Below, in pieces: positions 21,335 through 32,294 of a stretch of 64,000 nt of DNA. Positions within the stretch are counted from its first letter, which is position 1. Each line of letters starts with the position of its first letter. The stretch is from positions 1 through 64,000 of the forward strand of contig NZ_JACHHX010000006.1 of NCBI RefSeq assembly GCF_014202935.1, written 5' to 3'. A program made the translations under genes and the position numbers. This DNA is from Rehaibacterium terrae (GTDB taxonomy: Bacteria; Pseudomonadota; Gammaproteobacteria; Xanthomonadales; Xanthomonadaceae). The notes under the pieces are model-generated. The model did no database searches. It was given only the letters and a program-made list of their open reading frames with translations, and was not told the origin of the DNA.

Positions 21335-22587
21335 CGGTCGATCTCTCCGAAAACGATGTCGTAGGTGCCGATCATGGCGACCACGTCGGGCAGCATGTGA
21401 CCCTTCACGATGGCATCCATCGACGACAGATGGGCGAAGCCCGGCGCGCGCAGCTTCAGGCGGAACGGCTTGTTGGCGCCGTCGGAGACGATGTAGGCGC
21501 CGAACTCGCCCTTGGGCGCCTCGACGGCGGCGTAGGCCTCGCCTTCCGGCACGCAATAGCCCTCGCTGAACAGCTTGAAGTGGTGGATGAGGGCTTCCAT
21601 GTCGTCCTTCATCTCCTCGCGGGAGGGCGGCGCGACCTTGAAGTTCTTCACCATCACCGGACCGGGATTGGCGCGCAGCCAGGCCACGCACTGCTTGATG
21701 ATGCGGGCCGACTGGCGCATCTCCTCGACACGTACCAGATAGCGGTCGTAGCAGTCGCCCTGCACGCCCACCGGGATGTCGAAGTCGACTTCGGCGTACT
21801 TGGCGTAGGGCTGCTTCTTGCGCAGGTCCCAGGCAATGCCCGAGCCACGCAGCATCGGGCCGGTCATGCCCCAGGCCAGCGCCATCTCCGGCGGCACCAC
21901 GCCGATGCCGACGGTGCGCTGCTTCCAGATGCGGTTGTCGGTCAGCAGGGTCTCGTACTCGTCGATCTTGCCGAAGAAGTCGTCGCAGAAGGCGTCGAGG
22001 AAGTCGAGCAGCGTGCCTTCGCGCCACTCGTTGCTGCGCTTGAGGTCCTTGCCCTTGCGCCAGGGCGACTCCTTGTACTGCGGCATCCGGTCCGGCAGGT
22101 CACGATAGACGCCGCCCGGGCGGTAGTAGGTCGCGTGCATGCGCGCACCCGACACCGCCTCGTAGACGTCCATCAGCTCCTCGCGCTCGCGGAAGGCGTA
22201 CAGGAACAGCGCCATCGCGCCCAGGTCCAGGCCGTTGGAGCCGATCCACATCAGGTGGTTGAGGATGCGCGTGACCTCGTCCATGCAGGTCCGGATCCAC
22301 TGCGCGCGCTCGGGCGGCTCGATGCCCAGCAGCTTCTCGATGGCGCGCACGTAGGCGTGCTCGTTGCACATCATCGAGACGTAGTCGAGACGGTCCATGT
22401 AGCCGATCGACTGGTTGAACGGCTTGGACTCGGCCAGCTTCTCGGTGGCGCGGTGCAGCAGGCCGATGTGCGGGTCGGCGCGGCGCACGGTCTCGCCGTC
22501 CATCTCCAGCACCAGTCGCAGCACGCCGTGCGCGGCCGGGTGCTGGGGACCGAAATTCATCGTGTAGCTGCGGATTTCCTCTGTCAT
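21331..22587 (-). CDS. nuoD: NADH-quinone oxidoreductase subunit D (49 kDa)
   Basis: Hydrogenase-like subunit forming the quinone site with NuoB. The 418-residue protein begins [21 protein letters not shown], has [12 protein letters not shown] and [18 protein letters not shown], and ends with [17 protein letters not shown], all canonical. NuoC and NuoD are separate here, unlike the fused E. coli NuoCD. The ATG at 22587 has GAGGGG upstream; the end overlaps nuoE by 4 bases. Confidence 0.98.
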   Translation of the reverse strand: MTEEIRSYTMNFGPQHPAAHGVLRLVLEMDGETVRRADPHIGLLHRATEKLAESKPFNQSIGYMDRLDYVSMMCNEHAYVRAIEKLLGIEPPERAQWIRTCMDEVTRILNHLMWIGSNGLDLGAMALFLYAFREREELMDVYEAVSGARMHATYYRPGGVYRDLPDRMPQYKESPWRKGKDLKRSNEWREGTLLDFLDAFCDDFFGKIDEYETLLTDNRIWKQRTVGIGVVPPEMALAWGMTGPMLRGSGIAWDLRKKQPYAKYAEVDFDIPVGVQGDCYDRYLVRVEEMRQSARIIKQCVAWLRANPGPVMVKNFKVAPPSREEMKDDMEALIHHFKLFSEGYCVPEGEAYAAVEAPKGEFGAYIVSDGANKPFRLKLRAPGFAHLSSMDAIVKGHMLPDVVAMIGTYDIVFGEIDR

Positions 22588-22597
22588 GCCGGGCCCC

Positions 22598-23320
22598 TCA
22601 CTGCTTTTCCGGCTGCCGCTCGGCCCGGGCCTGCTGCAGACGCGAATCGTGACGGATCACGCGCGGCACCAACACGCGCGGCTCGATGGAGACCGGCTCG
22701 TACACGACCCGCTTCCTGTCGGCGTCGTAGCGGACCTCGACGTTGCCGATCAGCGGGAAGTCCTTGCGGAACGGATGACCGACGAAACCGTAGTCGGTCA
22801 GGATGCGACGCAGGTCGGGATGTCCTTCGAAGACGATGCCGAACAGGTCGAATGCCTCGCGCTCGAACCAGTTCACGCCCGGCCAGACATCGACCAGCGA
22901 GGGCACCACCGGCAGCGACTCGTCGGCGGCGAAGCAGCGGACCCGCAGGCGACGGTTGTGGTGGATCGAGAGCAGATGGACGACGACGGCGAAGCGCTTG
23001 TCGGGCCCCTTGCCGCGCGGGCGCTCGGCCCAGGTGAAGCGGCCCATCGCCTGGCCCTCGACGCCGCGACTGAAGCCCTCGGAGGACACGTCGGTGGTGT
23101 CCCATTCGGCCTGGCCGTAGCCGAGGTAGTCGACGCCGCACAGGTCGGTCAGCTGCTCGAAGCGCAGTTCGGGCTCGTCGCGCAACGCGCGACACACTTC
23201 GAGCCAGTGGTCGGGGGCGACCTCGATGGTGGTTTCGCCATGCGCCTGCGCGATCGACAGCAGCTTGCCGTCGAAGCGTGCGCGCAGGCGCTCGATGAAG
23301 GGGGTTGCTTGCTCGGCCAT
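22598..23320 (-). CDS. nuoC: NADH-quinone oxidoreductase subunit C (30 kDa)
   Basis: Peripheral-arm subunit that packs against NuoD. The 240-residue protein has the signature region [26 protein letters not shown] and [19 protein letters not shown]. The C-terminus is charged. It starts with ATG at 23320, 42 bases after the nuoB stop, and ends 10 bases before nuoD. Confidence 0.97.
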   Translation of the reverse strand: MAEQATPFIERLRARFDGKLLSIAQAHGETTIEVAPDHWLEVCRALRDEPELRFEQLTDLCGVDYLGYGQAEWDTTDVSSEGFSRGVEGQAMGRFTWAERPRGKGPDKRFAVVVHLLSIHHNRRLRVRCFAADESLPVVPSLVDVWPGVNWFEREAFDLFGIVFEGHPDLRRILTDYGFVGHPFRKDFPLIGNVEVRYDADRKRVVYEPVSIEPRVLVPRVIRHDSRLQQARAERQPEKQ

Positions 23321-23362
23321 GGGCTTGGCGGGCAGTCCTGGATGTGTCGTGGGCGGCCGCGC

Positions 23363-23905
23363 TCAACGCGCGATCGTGTTGGTGCGGCGGATCTTCTTCT
23401 GCAACTGCAGGATGCCGTAGACCAGCGCCTCGGCGGTCGGCGGACAGCCTGGCACGTAGACATCCACGGGCACGATGCGGTCGCAGCCGCGCACCACGGC
23501 GTAGGAATAGTGGTAATAGCCGCCGCCGTTGGCGCAACTGCCCATCGAGATGACCCACTTCGGGTCGGGCATCTGGTCGTAGACCTTGCGCAGCGCCGGG
23601 GCCATCTTGTTGACCAGCGTGCCGGCCACGATCATCACGTCGGACTGGCGCGGCGACGGGCGGAAGATGACCCCGTAGCGGTCGAGATCCAGGCGCGAGG
23701 CGCCGGCGTGCATCATCTCGACGGCGCAACAGGCCAGACCGAAGGTCATCGGCCACATCGAGCCGGTGCGGGCCCAGTTGACCAGGGCATCGACACTGGT
23801 GGTGACGAAGCCGCGCTCCAGCAGCGGGTTGTCGCCCTCGGGACGCAGGATGTCGTCGACCCGGCCGATCGGCTCGGGGTTATGGAAGAACTCTTTCACT
23901 CCCAT
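23363..23905 (-). CDS. nuoB: NADH-quinone oxidoreductase subunit B
   Basis: Carries the terminal [4Fe-4S] cluster N2 that reduces quinone. The 180-residue protein ([20 protein letters not shown]) has cluster ligands in [21 protein letters not shown] and [11 protein letters not shown]. The ATG at 23905 lies inside the end of nuoA, giving a 10-base overlap, so translation is coupled. A longer frame upstream only repeats nuoA sequence out of frame. Confidence 0.98.
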   Translation of the reverse strand: MGVKEFFHNPEPIGRVDDILRPEGDNPLLERGFVTTSVDALVNWARTGSMWPMTFGLACCAVEMMHAGASRLDLDRYGVIFRPSPRQSDVMIVAGTLVNKMAPALRKVYDQMPDPKWVISMGSCANGGGYYHYSYAVVRGCDRIVPVDVYVPGCPPTAEALVYGILQLQKKIRRTNTIAR

Positions 23906-24252
23906 TCCAGCGCGCCCTTCTTCCACTCGTACACGAAGCCGATCACGAGGATGCCGAGGAACACGGCCATGGAAACGATCGCGGTCATGCCGATGTCGCG
24001 GAACACCACCGCCCACGGGAACAGGAACGCGATCTCGAGATCGAAGATGATGAACAGGATGGCGACGAGGTAGTAGCGCACGTCGAACTGCATGCGCGCG
24101 TCCTCGAAGGCCTCGAATCCGCACTCGTAGGGGGAGAGCTTCTCGCTCTCCGGGCGCTGCGGGCCGAGCAGCCAGCCCAGCACCAGCAGGGCCACACCGA
24201 TGACGGTGGAAACGAACAGGAAGAGCAGGATCGGCAGGTATTCGCCCAGCAC
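23896..24252 (-). CDS. nuoA: NADH-quinone oxidoreductase subunit A
   Basis: Three-helix membrane subunit near the quinone chamber. The protein has the signature [27 protein letters not shown], followed by [18 protein letters not shown]-type helix sequence. The GTG at 24252 ([11 protein letters not shown], 118 residues) is chosen because GAGG lies about 6 bases upstream and related NuoA proteins start at M-L-x-EYLP. An ATG 7 codons further upstream would give 125 residues. It is the first nuo gene, about 77 bases after tRNA-Leu. Confidence 0.95.
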   Translation of the reverse strand: MLGEYLPILLFLFVSTVIGVALLVLGWLLGPQRPESEKLSPYECGFEAFEDARMQFDVRYYLVAILFIIFDLEIAFLFPWAVVFRDIGMTAIVSMAVFLGILVIGFVYEWKKGALEWE

Positions 24253-24288
24253 GTGCGCCTCACATCGCGCCACAGGGGCGCATGCGTC

Positions 24289-24313
24289 GCGCCGCCCGTG
24301 CGGCGGGCGGCGC
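24289..24313 (-). terminator. GC-rich hairpin between tRNA-Leu and nuoA
   Basis: Perfect 10-bp stem GCGCCGCCCG (24289-24298) and CGGGCGGCGC (24304-24313) with a 5-base loop. It has no T-tract on the minus strand, so it may be a weak terminator, a processing signal or a stabilising leader structure for the nuo mRNA. Confidence 0.4.
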
Positions 24314-24328
24314 GCCGTCAGTTCAATC

Positions 24329-24413
24329 TGGTGCCCAAGGGGGGACTCGAACCCCCACGACTTGCGTCGCTACCACCTCAAGGTAGTGCGTCTACCAATT
24401 CCGCCACCTGGGC
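24329..24413 (-). tRNA. tRNA-Leu (anticodon GAG)
   Basis: 85-nucleotide class II tRNA on the minus strand with encoded CCA. Acceptor stem GCCCAGG pairs with CTTGGGC. The anticodon stem-loop CTACCTTGAGGTGGTAG has anticodon GAG (plus-strand CTC at 24377-24379), and a long variable arm precedes the T-arm GGGGGTTCGAGTCCCCC. It lies between secG and nuoA and may be processed from their shared transcript. Confidence 0.97.
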
Positions 24414-24471
24414 AGGTGTCGTTCCGGTTGCGCGAACCGCGCCGCGGAACCTTGCAAATTGTATCAGCCGA

Positions 24472-24879
24472 TCAGTCCTGCGTGTCGTCCTGCGTGTCGT
24501 CTTCTGACGGCTCTTCTTCCACAGGCGCGGCCGGAACCTCCGCCTGCGCCGGCCCGACTGCCGGCGCGGCCGGCACCTCGGCCGGGGTGGCGGCCGCCGG
24601 CACGCGCCCCATCACACCCAGATCCTCGGCCGCCGGCCCACGCACCGAGCGCGTCGCGTACATGGCCATAGCGAGGCTCAGCGCGAAGAACACGATCGCG
24701 AGCCACTTGGTGGCCTTCGAGAGGAAGTTGGAGGCGCCGCGCGCACCGAACACGGTGGCCGAGGCGCCGGCACCGAAGCCGGAGCCCGCGGCCGCACCGG
24801 CGCCGCGCTGCATCAGGATCAGCGCGACCATCGCCACGGCGACGATCAAGTACAGGATGGTGGCCAGCTGGATGAACAT
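24472..24879 (-). CDS. secG: Preprotein translocase subunit SecG
   Basis: Accessory subunit of the SecYEG channel. The 135-residue protein has two transmembrane helices (about 5-23 and 60-78) separated by the conserved MQRGAGAAAGSGFGAGASATVFG loop. The C-terminal third is a low-complexity Ala/Pro/Glu tail ending in the repeat DDTQDDTQD, which makes it longer than E. coli SecG (110). It lies between tpiA and tRNA-Leu, the common tpiA-secG-tRNA-Leu-nuo order of gammaproteobacteria. Confidence 0.96.
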   Translation of the reverse strand: MFIQLATILYLIVAVAMVALILMQRGAGAAAGSGFGAGASATVFGARGASNFLSKATKWLAIVFFALSLAMAMYATRSVRGPAAEDLGVMGRVPAAATPAEVPAAPAVGPAQAEVPAAPVEEEPSEDDTQDDTQD

Positions 24880-24890
24880 GTCGTATCGGC

Positions 24891-25646
24891 TCAGGCCGGC
24901 GCCGCGGCCGCGGCGATGGCCAGGAAATCGTTCGCAACGAGGGAGGCTCCCCCGACCAGGCCGCCATCGACGTCCGGCTGGGCGAACAGCTCGGCGGCGT
25001 TGGCGGGCTTGACGCTCCCCCCGTACAGGATGGGCAGCGAGCCGGCAATGTTAGCATCCCTCGCCGCGACTTCGCCACGGATGAAGGCATGCACGTCCTG
25101 CGCCTGCTGCGGGGACGCGGTCCTGCCGGTGCCGATCGCCCACACCGGCTCGTAGGCCACCACGGCGTCGGCGAGGACCCCGGCGCCGCCGAGTTCGAAC
25201 AGCGGCTCGAACTGCCCGCGGATGATCCGCTCGGTCTCCCCTGCCTCGCGCTGCGCCAGGGTCTCGCCGACGCAGAGCACCGGGATCAGGCCGGCCCGCT
25301 TGGCGGCGATGAACTTCTCGGCCACCCGGCGACTGCTCTCGGCATGATACTGGCGACGCTCGGAGTGGCCCACCAGCACGTAACGGCAGCCGATGTCGGC
25401 CAGCATCCGTGCCGACACCTCGCCGGTGTAGGCCCCCTGCTCGTTGACGTCCACGTCCTGGGCCCCGAACGCCAGCCCACGCCCGCCGTAGGCGGCGATC
25501 AGCTCGGCCAGATAGGGCAGCGGCGGGCAGACCACCAGCTCGACGCCGGCCGGCCGCGGCCCGGCCACCACCGCATCGAGCAATTCGCGGGCGAAGGCAC
25601 GGTCACCGTGCAGTTTCCAGTTGCCGGCCACGATGCGTGCACGCAT
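24891..25646 (-). CDS. tpiA: Triosephosphate isomerase
   Basis: Interconverts dihydroxyacetone phosphate and glyceraldehyde 3-phosphate in glycolysis. The 251-residue protein has the TIM catalytic residues: Lys in AGNWKLHG, His in LVGHSERR, and Glu in VAYEPVWAIGTG, plus the phosphate-binding ILYGGSVKPAN. The ATG at 25646 is preceded by AAGGAG. It starts the tpiA-secG-tRNA-nuo run and is divergent from the dehydrogenase at 25776; the 129-base gap should hold both promoters, though I see no strong consensus. Confidence 0.98.
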   Translation of the reverse strand: MRARIVAGNWKLHGDRAFARELLDAVVAGPRPAGVELVVCPPLPYLAELIAAYGGRGLAFGAQDVDVNEQGAYTGEVSARMLADIGCRYVLVGHSERRQYHAESSRRVAEKFIAAKRAGLIPVLCVGETLAQREAGETERIIRGQFEPLFELGGAGVLADAVVAYEPVWAIGTGRTASPQQAQDVHAFIRGEVAARDANIAGSLPILYGGSVKPANAAELFAQPDVDGGLVGGASLVANDFLAIAAAAAPA

Positions 25647-25775
25647 GGGGGACTCCTTCCTGAAAGCGCGGAAGGATAGCCGGCCGTCTCCGGCCAGCCA
25701 AGGCGAGGCGCATGACTTGCGTCAAGCGGGACGCTCCGTGAGGCTGTCGCGACCCGATCGCGACGAGATTCCCGC

Positions 25776-26579
25776 ATGACCACGACCCCGCCCGGCCACA
25801 CCCTGATCACCGGCGCCTCCAGCGGCATCGGCGCCGCCCTGGCCCGCGAATACGCGCGCCGCGGCCGGCCGCTGGTACTGACCGCGCGCCGCGTCGACCG
25901 GCTGCAGGCGCTGGCCGACGAGTTGTCCGCGCAGGTGCCGGTCGAAATCATCGCGGCCGACCTGGCCGACCCCGCCACGCCCTCGGCGCTGTTTGCGGAA
26001 GCGCAGCGACGGGGACTGTTCGTCGCCACGCTGGTCAACAATGCCGGCTATGGCGTGCCCGGCCGCTACCTCTCGGCCGACTGGGACACCCATGCGCGCT
26101 TCCTGCAGGTGATGCTCACCGCCGTCGCCGAGCTGACCCACCGCTTCCTGCCGTCGATGGAGGCCGCCGGCCATGGCCGCATCCTCAACGTCGCCTCGAT
26201 GGCGGGCCTGGTGCCGGCCTCCGCCGGCCACACACTGTACGGCGCGAGCAAGGCCTGGATGATCAAGTTCAGCGAGGCCCTGGCGCAGGAAAGCCGGCCG
26301 CGCGGCGTACACGTCACCGCGCTGTGCCCGGGCTTCACCCTGACCGAATTCCATGACGTCACCGGCACCCGCGACCGCGTCTCGCGGATGTCGCCGGGCA
26401 TGTGGCTGGACGCGGCCCAGGTGGCCCGCGCCGGCGTGGATGCGGTCGAGGCCGGACGGGTGCTGTGCGTGCCGGGCTGGCGCTACAAGCTGATCCGGCA
26501 GATGGCCAAGCTGTTGCCCGACGCACTGATGCACCGGATCGTGGCGGCGCGGGCGAAGGATTTTCGGGACGCAGAATGA
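25776..26579 (+). CDS. Short-chain dehydrogenase/reductase
   Basis: NAD(P)-dependent oxidoreductase of unknown substrate. The 267-residue protein has the classical SDR features: nucleotide-binding TGASSGIG (12-19), NNAG (88-91), and the catalytic triad Ser141 (NVAS), Tyr155 and Lys159 (YGASK). The C-terminal part (VCVPGWRYKLIRQMAKLLP) resembles the DltE/YqjQ-like subgroup, with a hydrophobic basic helix that could touch membrane. It is a single-gene unit, divergent from tpiA and convergent with the oxygenase. Only the family can be assigned. Confidence 0.9.
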   Translation: MTTTPPGHTLITGASSGIGAALAREYARRGRPLVLTARRVDRLQALADELSAQVPVEIIAADLADPATPSALFAEAQRRGLFVATLVNNAGYGVPGRYLSADWDTHARFLQVMLTAVAELTHRFLPSMEAAGHGRILNVASMAGLVPASAGHTLYGASKAWMIKFSEALAQESRPRGVHVTALCPGFTLTEFHDVTGTRDRVSRMSPGMWLDAAQVARAGVDAVEAGRVLCVPGWRYKLIRQMAKLLPDALMHRIVAARAKDFRDAE

Positions 26580-26580
26580 G

Positions 26581-26740
26581 GGCCGGGGCTCGGGGCCGGG
26601 GCCGGGGAATCGCATCAAGACATCGCCACCCCGGCACAAGCCGGGATGACGGCTGCTGCGAGTGCGACGGCTCGCGCGTCCCTCCCGCGCCCGCTCCAGG
26701 CAATTCCCGGGCCTCCGGCCCCGTGCCCCGGGTCCCCGCT
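26581..26740. repeat. Intergenic GGGGAATCG-type inverted repeat with inner hairpin
   Basis: A G-rich left arm (26581-26612, repeated GGGGCC ending GGGGAATCG) faces a C-rich right arm (26702-26740, AATTCCCGGGCC and further CCCCG runs). Inside is a hairpin CCCGGC (26630-26635), ACAA, GCCGGG (26640-26645) that could end the dehydrogenase transcript. It belongs with the similar elements at nuoF/nuoG, aroC/asd and pabB/fabF. Confidence 0.55.
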
Positions 26741-26741
26741 C

Positions 26742-27680
26742 TTACTTGAGCCTGATCTCGCGCAGCCGCTCTTCTAGGTAGTCGTGCGAGGTGATCGGCG
26801 TCGGGTAGCGGTCCGGATTGTCGGCCGAGACGCACTGCGGCAGCGTCCGGATCAGGAAGTCCGGGTTCGGGTGCAGGAAGAACGGCGTGGAGTAGCGCGG
26901 CTGGCGCGCCTTCTCGCCGGGCGGGTTGACCACCCGGTGGGTGGTCGACGGATACACGTGGTTGGTCAGACGCTGCAGCATGTCGCCGATGTTGACCACG
27001 ATGGTGTCGGCATCGGCAGTGAAGGGGATCCACTCGCCCTTGCGCGAGAGCACTTCCAGCCCCTCGGCGCTGGCGCCGACCAGCAGTGTGATGAAGTTGA
27101 TGTCCTCGTGCGCGCCAGCGCGGACGTTGGGAATGTCGGGCGTGGTGATCGGCGGGTAGTGGATCGGACGCAGGATCGAGTTGCCGAATTGGGTCTTGTC
27201 GGCGAAAAAATCCTCCGGCAGGCCGATGTGCAGGGCCAGTGCGGCGAGCACGCGCGAGCCGAGCGCATCCAGCGCCTCGTACAGCGCGTAGCCGTATTCG
27301 CGGAAACCAGGCACTTCCTCGGGCCACAGATTGGGCGGCATCACCGACGCATACTTCGAATCGCGCGGGATCTCCCGGCCGATGTGCCAGAACTCCTTGA
27401 GGTCGGGGTACTGCGAGTCCTTGGCTGTCTCCACGCCGAAGGGCGTATAGCCGCGCGCGCCGCCGCTGCCCGGCAGGTGGTACTTCATCTTGGTCTCGGT
27501 CGGCAGCGCGAAGAAACGCCGAAAGGCGTCGTAGGCATCGTCGATCAGGGTCTGCGGGATGCCGTGGCCGCGGATGCCGCAGAAGCCCCATTCGCGGTAG
27601 GCGGCGCCCAGCTCGGCGACGAAGGCCTGACGGTCACTGTCGAAACGGCGGATGTCGAGTGTCGGGATGGTCGTGTTCAC
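26742..27680 (-). CDS. 2-oxoglutarate/Fe(II)-dependent oxygenase (isopenicillin N synthase-like)
   Basis: Non-heme iron oxygenase of unknown substrate. The 312-residue protein has an N-terminal DIOX_N-type part (TIPTLDIRRF, EWGFCGIRGHGIP) and a 2OG-Fe(II) core with the HxD motif in AHEDINFITLL, the distal His in STTHRVVNP and the co-substrate Arg in RYSTPFFLHP. The chosen start is GTG at 27680, which gives the usual VNTTIPTLD beginning. An ATG at 27758 overlapping the glmM stop would add 26 residues but reads through the hairpin at 27699-27718. It lies downstream of glmM; a link to cell-wall sugar metabolism is not shown. Confidence 0.88.
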   Translation of the reverse strand: MNTTIPTLDIRRFDSDRQAFVAELGAAYREWGFCGIRGHGIPQTLIDDAYDAFRRFFALPTETKMKYHLPGSGGARGYTPFGVETAKDSQYPDLKEFWHIGREIPRDSKYASVMPPNLWPEEVPGFREYGYALYEALDALGSRVLAALALHIGLPEDFFADKTQFGNSILRPIHYPPITTPDIPNVRAGAHEDINFITLLVGASAEGLEVLSRKGEWIPFTADADTIVVNIGDMLQRLTNHVYPSTTHRVVNPPGEKARQPRYSTPFFLHPNPDFLIRTLPQCVSADNPDRYPTPITSHDYLEERLREIRLK

Positions 27681-27698
27681 GGGCTGTCTTCTGTCGGA

Positions 27699-27718
27699 GC
27701 CGCCGGAAATCCGGCGGC
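27699..27718 (-). terminator. Hairpin after glmM
   Basis: Perfect 9-bp stem GCCGCCGGA (27699-27707) and TCCGGCGGC (27710-27718) with a 2-base plus-strand loop. It has no T-tract. It lies between the glmM stop and the preferred GTG start of the oxygenase, so it may be a weak terminator or mRNA stabiliser. Confidence 0.4.
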
Positions 27719-27757
27719 AAGTCTGGTTCTGGAAAGGGGATTTTGGCTCGATCGCCA

Positions 27758-29101
27758 TCAGGCCGCTGCCGCCACGGCCTTCGCCAGCCGCTGCAGGGTC
27801 TCTTCCAGCAGGGCCTCGTCGGCGGCCTCGACGGTGACCCGCACCACCGGCTCGGTGCCGGAAGGCCGCAGCACCACCCGGCCCTGCCCGGCCAGCCGGT
27901 CGCGGGCATGGGAGAGCTCGGCCTGCACGACGGCCGAATCGACCGGCCGGGTGCCCGGCACCACGCGCACATTGACCGTCTTCTGCGGCACCTTGCGCAG
28001 GTCCTGCAAGGCATCGCGAAGGCGCAGGCCACGGCGGCGCAAGACTTCCAGCACCTGCAGCGCGCTGACGATCCCGTCACCGGTGCTGGCGCGATCCAGG
28101 CACAGCAGGTGGCCGGAGGTCTCGCCGCCGAGCACGCCGTCATGGGCCAGAAGCTGCTGGTGCACGTAGCGGTCGCCGACCTTGGCGCGGACCAGGCCGA
28201 TGCCGGCGGCGGTCAAGGCCTGCTCCAGGCCGAAGTTGGTCATCAGCGTCCCCACCACCGGGCCGCGCAGGCGTCCACTGGCCTGCCAGTCCATGGCCAG
28301 TACGTAGAGCAGGTCGTCGCCATCCACCGGCGAGCCGAGATGATCGACCATCTGCACGCGGTCGCCGTCGCCGTCGAAGGCGATGCCCAGTTCGGCGCCG
28401 CTGTCGAGCACATGCCGCGACAGCGCCTGGATGTGGGTGGAGCCGACGTCACGGTTGATGTTGAGCCCGTCGGGCGCGGCACCGATGGCGCTCACCTCCG
28501 CGCCGAGCTCGGCGAACAGCCGGGGCGCGATACCGTAGGTGGCGCCGTGCGCGCAGTCCAGCGCCAGTTTCAGGCCGCGCAGATGGAACTCCTCGGGCAC
28601 GGTCGACTTGCAGAACTCCGCGTAGCGTGCGGCGGCATCGGGCACGCGCAGCGCCTTGCCCAGCGCCTCGGAGGCGACCGTGGCGAACGGCGCATCGAGC
28701 GCGGCCTCGATCGCCGCCTCGGTCGCATCGTCGAGCTTCTCGCCGTGGGCGGAGAAGAACTTGATGCCGTTGTCGTGATGCGGATTGTGCGAGGCGCTGA
28801 TGACGATGCCGGCATCGGCCCGCAGCGAACGCGTGAGATAGGCCACGGCCGGGGTCGGCATCGGCCCGAGCAGCCTGACGTTGGCGCCGGCCGCGACCAG
28901 CCCGGCCTCCAGCGCTGACTCGAACATGTAGCCGGAAATGCGGGTGTCCTTGCCGATCACCACCACCGGCTGGTCGCGACCGGCGGCGGCCAGCACGCGA
29001 CCGAGCGCGTTGCCCAGCCGCAGCACGAAGTCGGCCGAGATCGGGCCCTCGCCGACCCGGCCACGGATGCCGTCGGTGCCGAAATACTTGCGCTCGCGCA
29101 T
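27758..29101 (-). CDS. glmM: Phosphoglucosamine mutase
   Basis: Converts glucosamine 6-phosphate to glucosamine 1-phosphate for UDP-GlcNAc and cell-wall synthesis. The 447-residue protein has the phosphoserine active-site loop [20 protein letters not shown] (Ser104), the Mg-binding AFDGDGDR and the C-terminal phosphate-binding [11 protein letters not shown]. Length matches GlmM (about 445) and the N-terminal [12 protein letters not shown] is diagnostic. The ATG is at 29101. It follows accD by about 28 bases, probably in the same transcript. Confidence 0.98.
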   Translation of the reverse strand: MRERKYFGTDGIRGRVGEGPISADFVLRLGNALGRVLAAAGRDQPVVVIGKDTRISGYMFESALEAGLVAAGANVRLLGPMPTPAVAYLTRSLRADAGIVISASHNPHHDNGIKFFSAHGEKLDDATEAAIEAALDAPFATVASEALGKALRVPDAAARYAEFCKSTVPEEFHLRGLKLALDCAHGATYGIAPRLFAELGAEVSAIGAAPDGLNINRDVGSTHIQALSRHVLDSGAELGIAFDGDGDRVQMVDHLGSPVDGDDLLYVLAMDWQASGRLRGPVVGTLMTNFGLEQALTAAGIGLVRAKVGDRYVHQQLLAHDGVLGGETSGHLLCLDRASTGDGIVSALQVLEVLRRRGLRLRDALQDLRKVPQKTVNVRVVPGTRPVDSAVVQAELSHARDRLAGQGRVVLRPSGTEPVVRVTVEAADEALLEETLQRLAKAVAAAA

Positions 29102-29129
29102 GGAATCGTCTCGTCCCTGCTGTCGCGGA

Positions 29130-30005
29130 TCAGGCCGCAGAAGCGGCCGGCGCCGGCCGGCGGGTGAGGATGGCCAGCAGCGCGGCCAGCTTGTCGCGCA
29201 TCTCGCGGCGATCGACGATCAGGTCGATGGCACCGTGCTCCAGCAGGAACTCCGAGCGCTGGAACCCCTCCGGCAGCGTCTCGCGCACGGTCTGCTGGAT
29301 CACCCGCGGGCCGGCGAAGCCGATCAGCGCCTGCGGCTCGCCGACATTGATGTCGCCAAGCATGCCCAGGCTGGCGGACACGCCGCCGGTGGTCGGATGG
29401 GTCAGCACCGAGATGAACGGCAGGCCGGCGGCGCGCATGCGCCCGAGCGCCGCGGCGGTCTTGGCCATCTGCATCAGCGAGAACAGGCTCTCCTGCATGC
29501 GCGCGCCGCCGGTCGCCGAGAAGCACACCAGCGGACAGCGCAGCGCCAGCGCGCGCTCGGCGGCACGGGCGAACTTTTCGCCCACCACCGACCCCATCGA
29601 GCCGCCCATGTACTTGAACTCGAAGGCCGCCGCGACCACCGGCATGCCCTTCAGACGCCCCTCCATCGAGATCAGCGCGTCCTTCTCGCCGGTCTGCTTC
29701 TGCGCGGCCTTGATGCGGTCGGGGTACTTCTTGGTGTCGCGGAACTTCAGCGGGTCGGTCGGCGCCAGGTCGGCGTCGAGTTCGGTCGCGCTGCCCTCGT
29801 CGAGGAAGGCGGCCAGCCGCGCACGCGCGCCGATGTAATGGTGGTGGCCGCACTTGGGGCAGACCTCCAGGTTGCGCTCCAGCTCCGGCCGGTAGAGCAC
29901 GGCCGAACACTTCTCGCATTTCTCCCACAGCCCTTCCGGAACCCCTCGCTTGTTACCGGTCTGGGTGCGGATGCGCGACGGCATGAGTTTCTGCAGCCAG
30001 CTCAC
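29130..30005 (-). CDS. accD: Acetyl-CoA carboxylase carboxyltransferase subunit beta
   Basis: Transfers carboxyl from biotin to acetyl-CoA, giving malonyl-CoA for fatty acids. The 291-residue protein has the N-terminal zinc ribbon ([23 protein letters not shown]) and the crotonase-like core with [22 protein letters not shown] and [12 protein letters not shown]. The start is GTG at 30005 ([13 protein letters not shown]) with CGAGG upstream; the longer frame upstream overlaps trpA on the same strand out of frame and is rejected. It sits between trpA and glmM. Confidence 0.96.
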   Translation of the reverse strand: MSWLQKLMPSRIRTQTGNKRGVPEGLWEKCEKCSAVLYRPELERNLEVCPKCGHHHYIGARARLAAFLDEGSATELDADLAPTDPLKFRDTKKYPDRIKAAQKQTGEKDALISMEGRLKGMPVVAAAFEFKYMGGSMGSVVGEKFARAAERALALRCPLVCFSATGGARMQESLFSLMQMAKTAAALGRMRAAGLPFISVLTHPTTGGVSASLGMLGDINVGEPQALIGFAGPRVIQQTVRETLPEGFQRSEFLLEHGAIDLIVDRREMRDKLAALLAILTRRPAPAASAA

Positions 30006-30100
30006 GATGCGGCCTCGTTCAAGAGCTCGAATGTCATGGCGATGTCCTCGATCCGGGCGCCGGCGCCGGAGGGCGCGGCACGACCGGCCAAACCGGCAGT

Positions 30101-30919
30101 TTACGTCAGCCGGCCGGCGGCGACATCGTCGAGCGCGGCCCGCAGGGGGGCGAGGAAGTCGCGCGCCCGCGCCGGCGCCTGCGCCGGATCGCCCGCAGCC
30201 AGCCGCTCGACCAGTGCGCTGCCGACCACCACGCCGTCGGCGCATGGCGCCAGCGCGGCGGCGGTGGTGGCGTCCTTGACGCCGAAGCCGACCACTACCG
30301 GCACGGCGGCTTGCGCACGCAGTGCGGCCACCCGACCGGCCACCGCGCCGGTGTCGATCCGGTCGGCGCCGGTCACGCCGGCGAAGCTGACGTAGTAGAG
30401 ATACCCCTGCGCCTCGCGCGCCATCCTCGCCAGCCGCTCCGGCGAGGTGGTCGGCGACGCCAGCGCGATCAGCGCCAGGCCGTGCCGGTTGAAGGCAGCG
30501 CGGGTGTCTCCGGCTTCCTCGGGCGGCAGGTCGACCAGCAGCACACCATCCACACCGGCCGCCGCGGCTTCGCGGGCGAAGCGCCCGGCGCCGCGCATTT
30601 CGACCGGGTTGAGGTAGCCCATCAACACCACCGGGGTATCGGCATCGGTGTCGCGGAAGGCGCGCACGCAACCGAGTACGTAGTCGGTACCGGCCCGGCG
30701 CGCCAGCGCACGCTCGGAACTGCGCTGGATGACCGGCCCGTCGGCCATCGGATCGGAGAACGGCATGCCCAACTCGATCACATCGGCCCCGGCCGCGACC
30801 AGCGCGTGCATCACCGGCACGGTCGCCTCCAGCGACGGATCGCCGGCGGTGATGAACGGAATCAGCGCCTTGCGGCGATGGGCGGCGAGTTGCGCGAAAC
30901 GGGATTCGATGCGGGTCAT
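30101..30919 (-). CDS. trpA: Tryptophan synthase alpha chain
   Basis: Cleaves indole-3-glycerol phosphate to indole, which is channelled to TrpB. The 272-residue TIM barrel has the catalytic Glu in [12 protein letters not shown] and Asp in [11 protein letters not shown], plus VTGAD and GFGVKD phosphate-binding segments. The ATG at 30919 (MTRIESRF) is preceded by AGGA; a GTG four codons earlier is less likely. It is separated from trpB by the long palindrome at 30926-31065, which is unusual because trpBA are normally adjacent or overlapping. Confidence 0.97.
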   Translation of the reverse strand: MTRIESRFAQLAAHRRKALIPFITAGDPSLEATVPVMHALVAAGADVIELGMPFSDPMADGPVIQRSSERALARRAGTDYVLGCVRAFRDTDADTPVVLMGYLNPVEMRGAGRFAREAAAAGVDGVLLVDLPPEEAGDTRAAFNRHGLALIALASPTTSPERLARMAREAQGYLYYVSFAGVTGADRIDTGAVAGRVAALRAQAAVPVVVGFGVKDATTAAALAPCADGVVVGSALVERLAAGDPAQAPARARDFLAPLRAALDDVAAGRLT

Positions 30920-30925
30920 TTTTCC

Positions 30926-31065
30926 TGCCACGGATCTACACGGATGAACACGGATGAGTACGCAGTTGGATCATGCATCCAGGATTGCGCCATGTCGGGC
31001 CGGTCGGTACGTCCATGCATTCATCCTTCGGCTCTATCCGTGTTCATCCGCGTCGATCCGTGGCA
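30926..31065. repeat. 140-bp palindromic element between trpB and trpA
   Basis: Two 30-base inverted arms at 30926-30955 and 31036-31065, matching at 28 of 30 positions. They contain tandem CACGGAT/ATCCGTG units (CACGGATCTACACGGATGAA in the left arm). About 80 bases separate the arms. There is no coding capacity. This CACGGAT...ATCCGTG palindrome resembles a dispersed intergenic repeat I associate with proteobacterial genomes; its family name is not asserted. It splits trpB from trpA. Confidence 0.8.
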
Positions 31066-31070
31066 AGAAC

Positions 31071-32268
<1,198 letters not shown>

Positions 32269-32294
<26 letters not shown>

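Noticed and set aside
27699-27718. Possible riboswitch or attenuator ahead of the oxygenase
   Set aside because: Only one simple hairpin is visible, with no conserved aptamer features and no T-tract.
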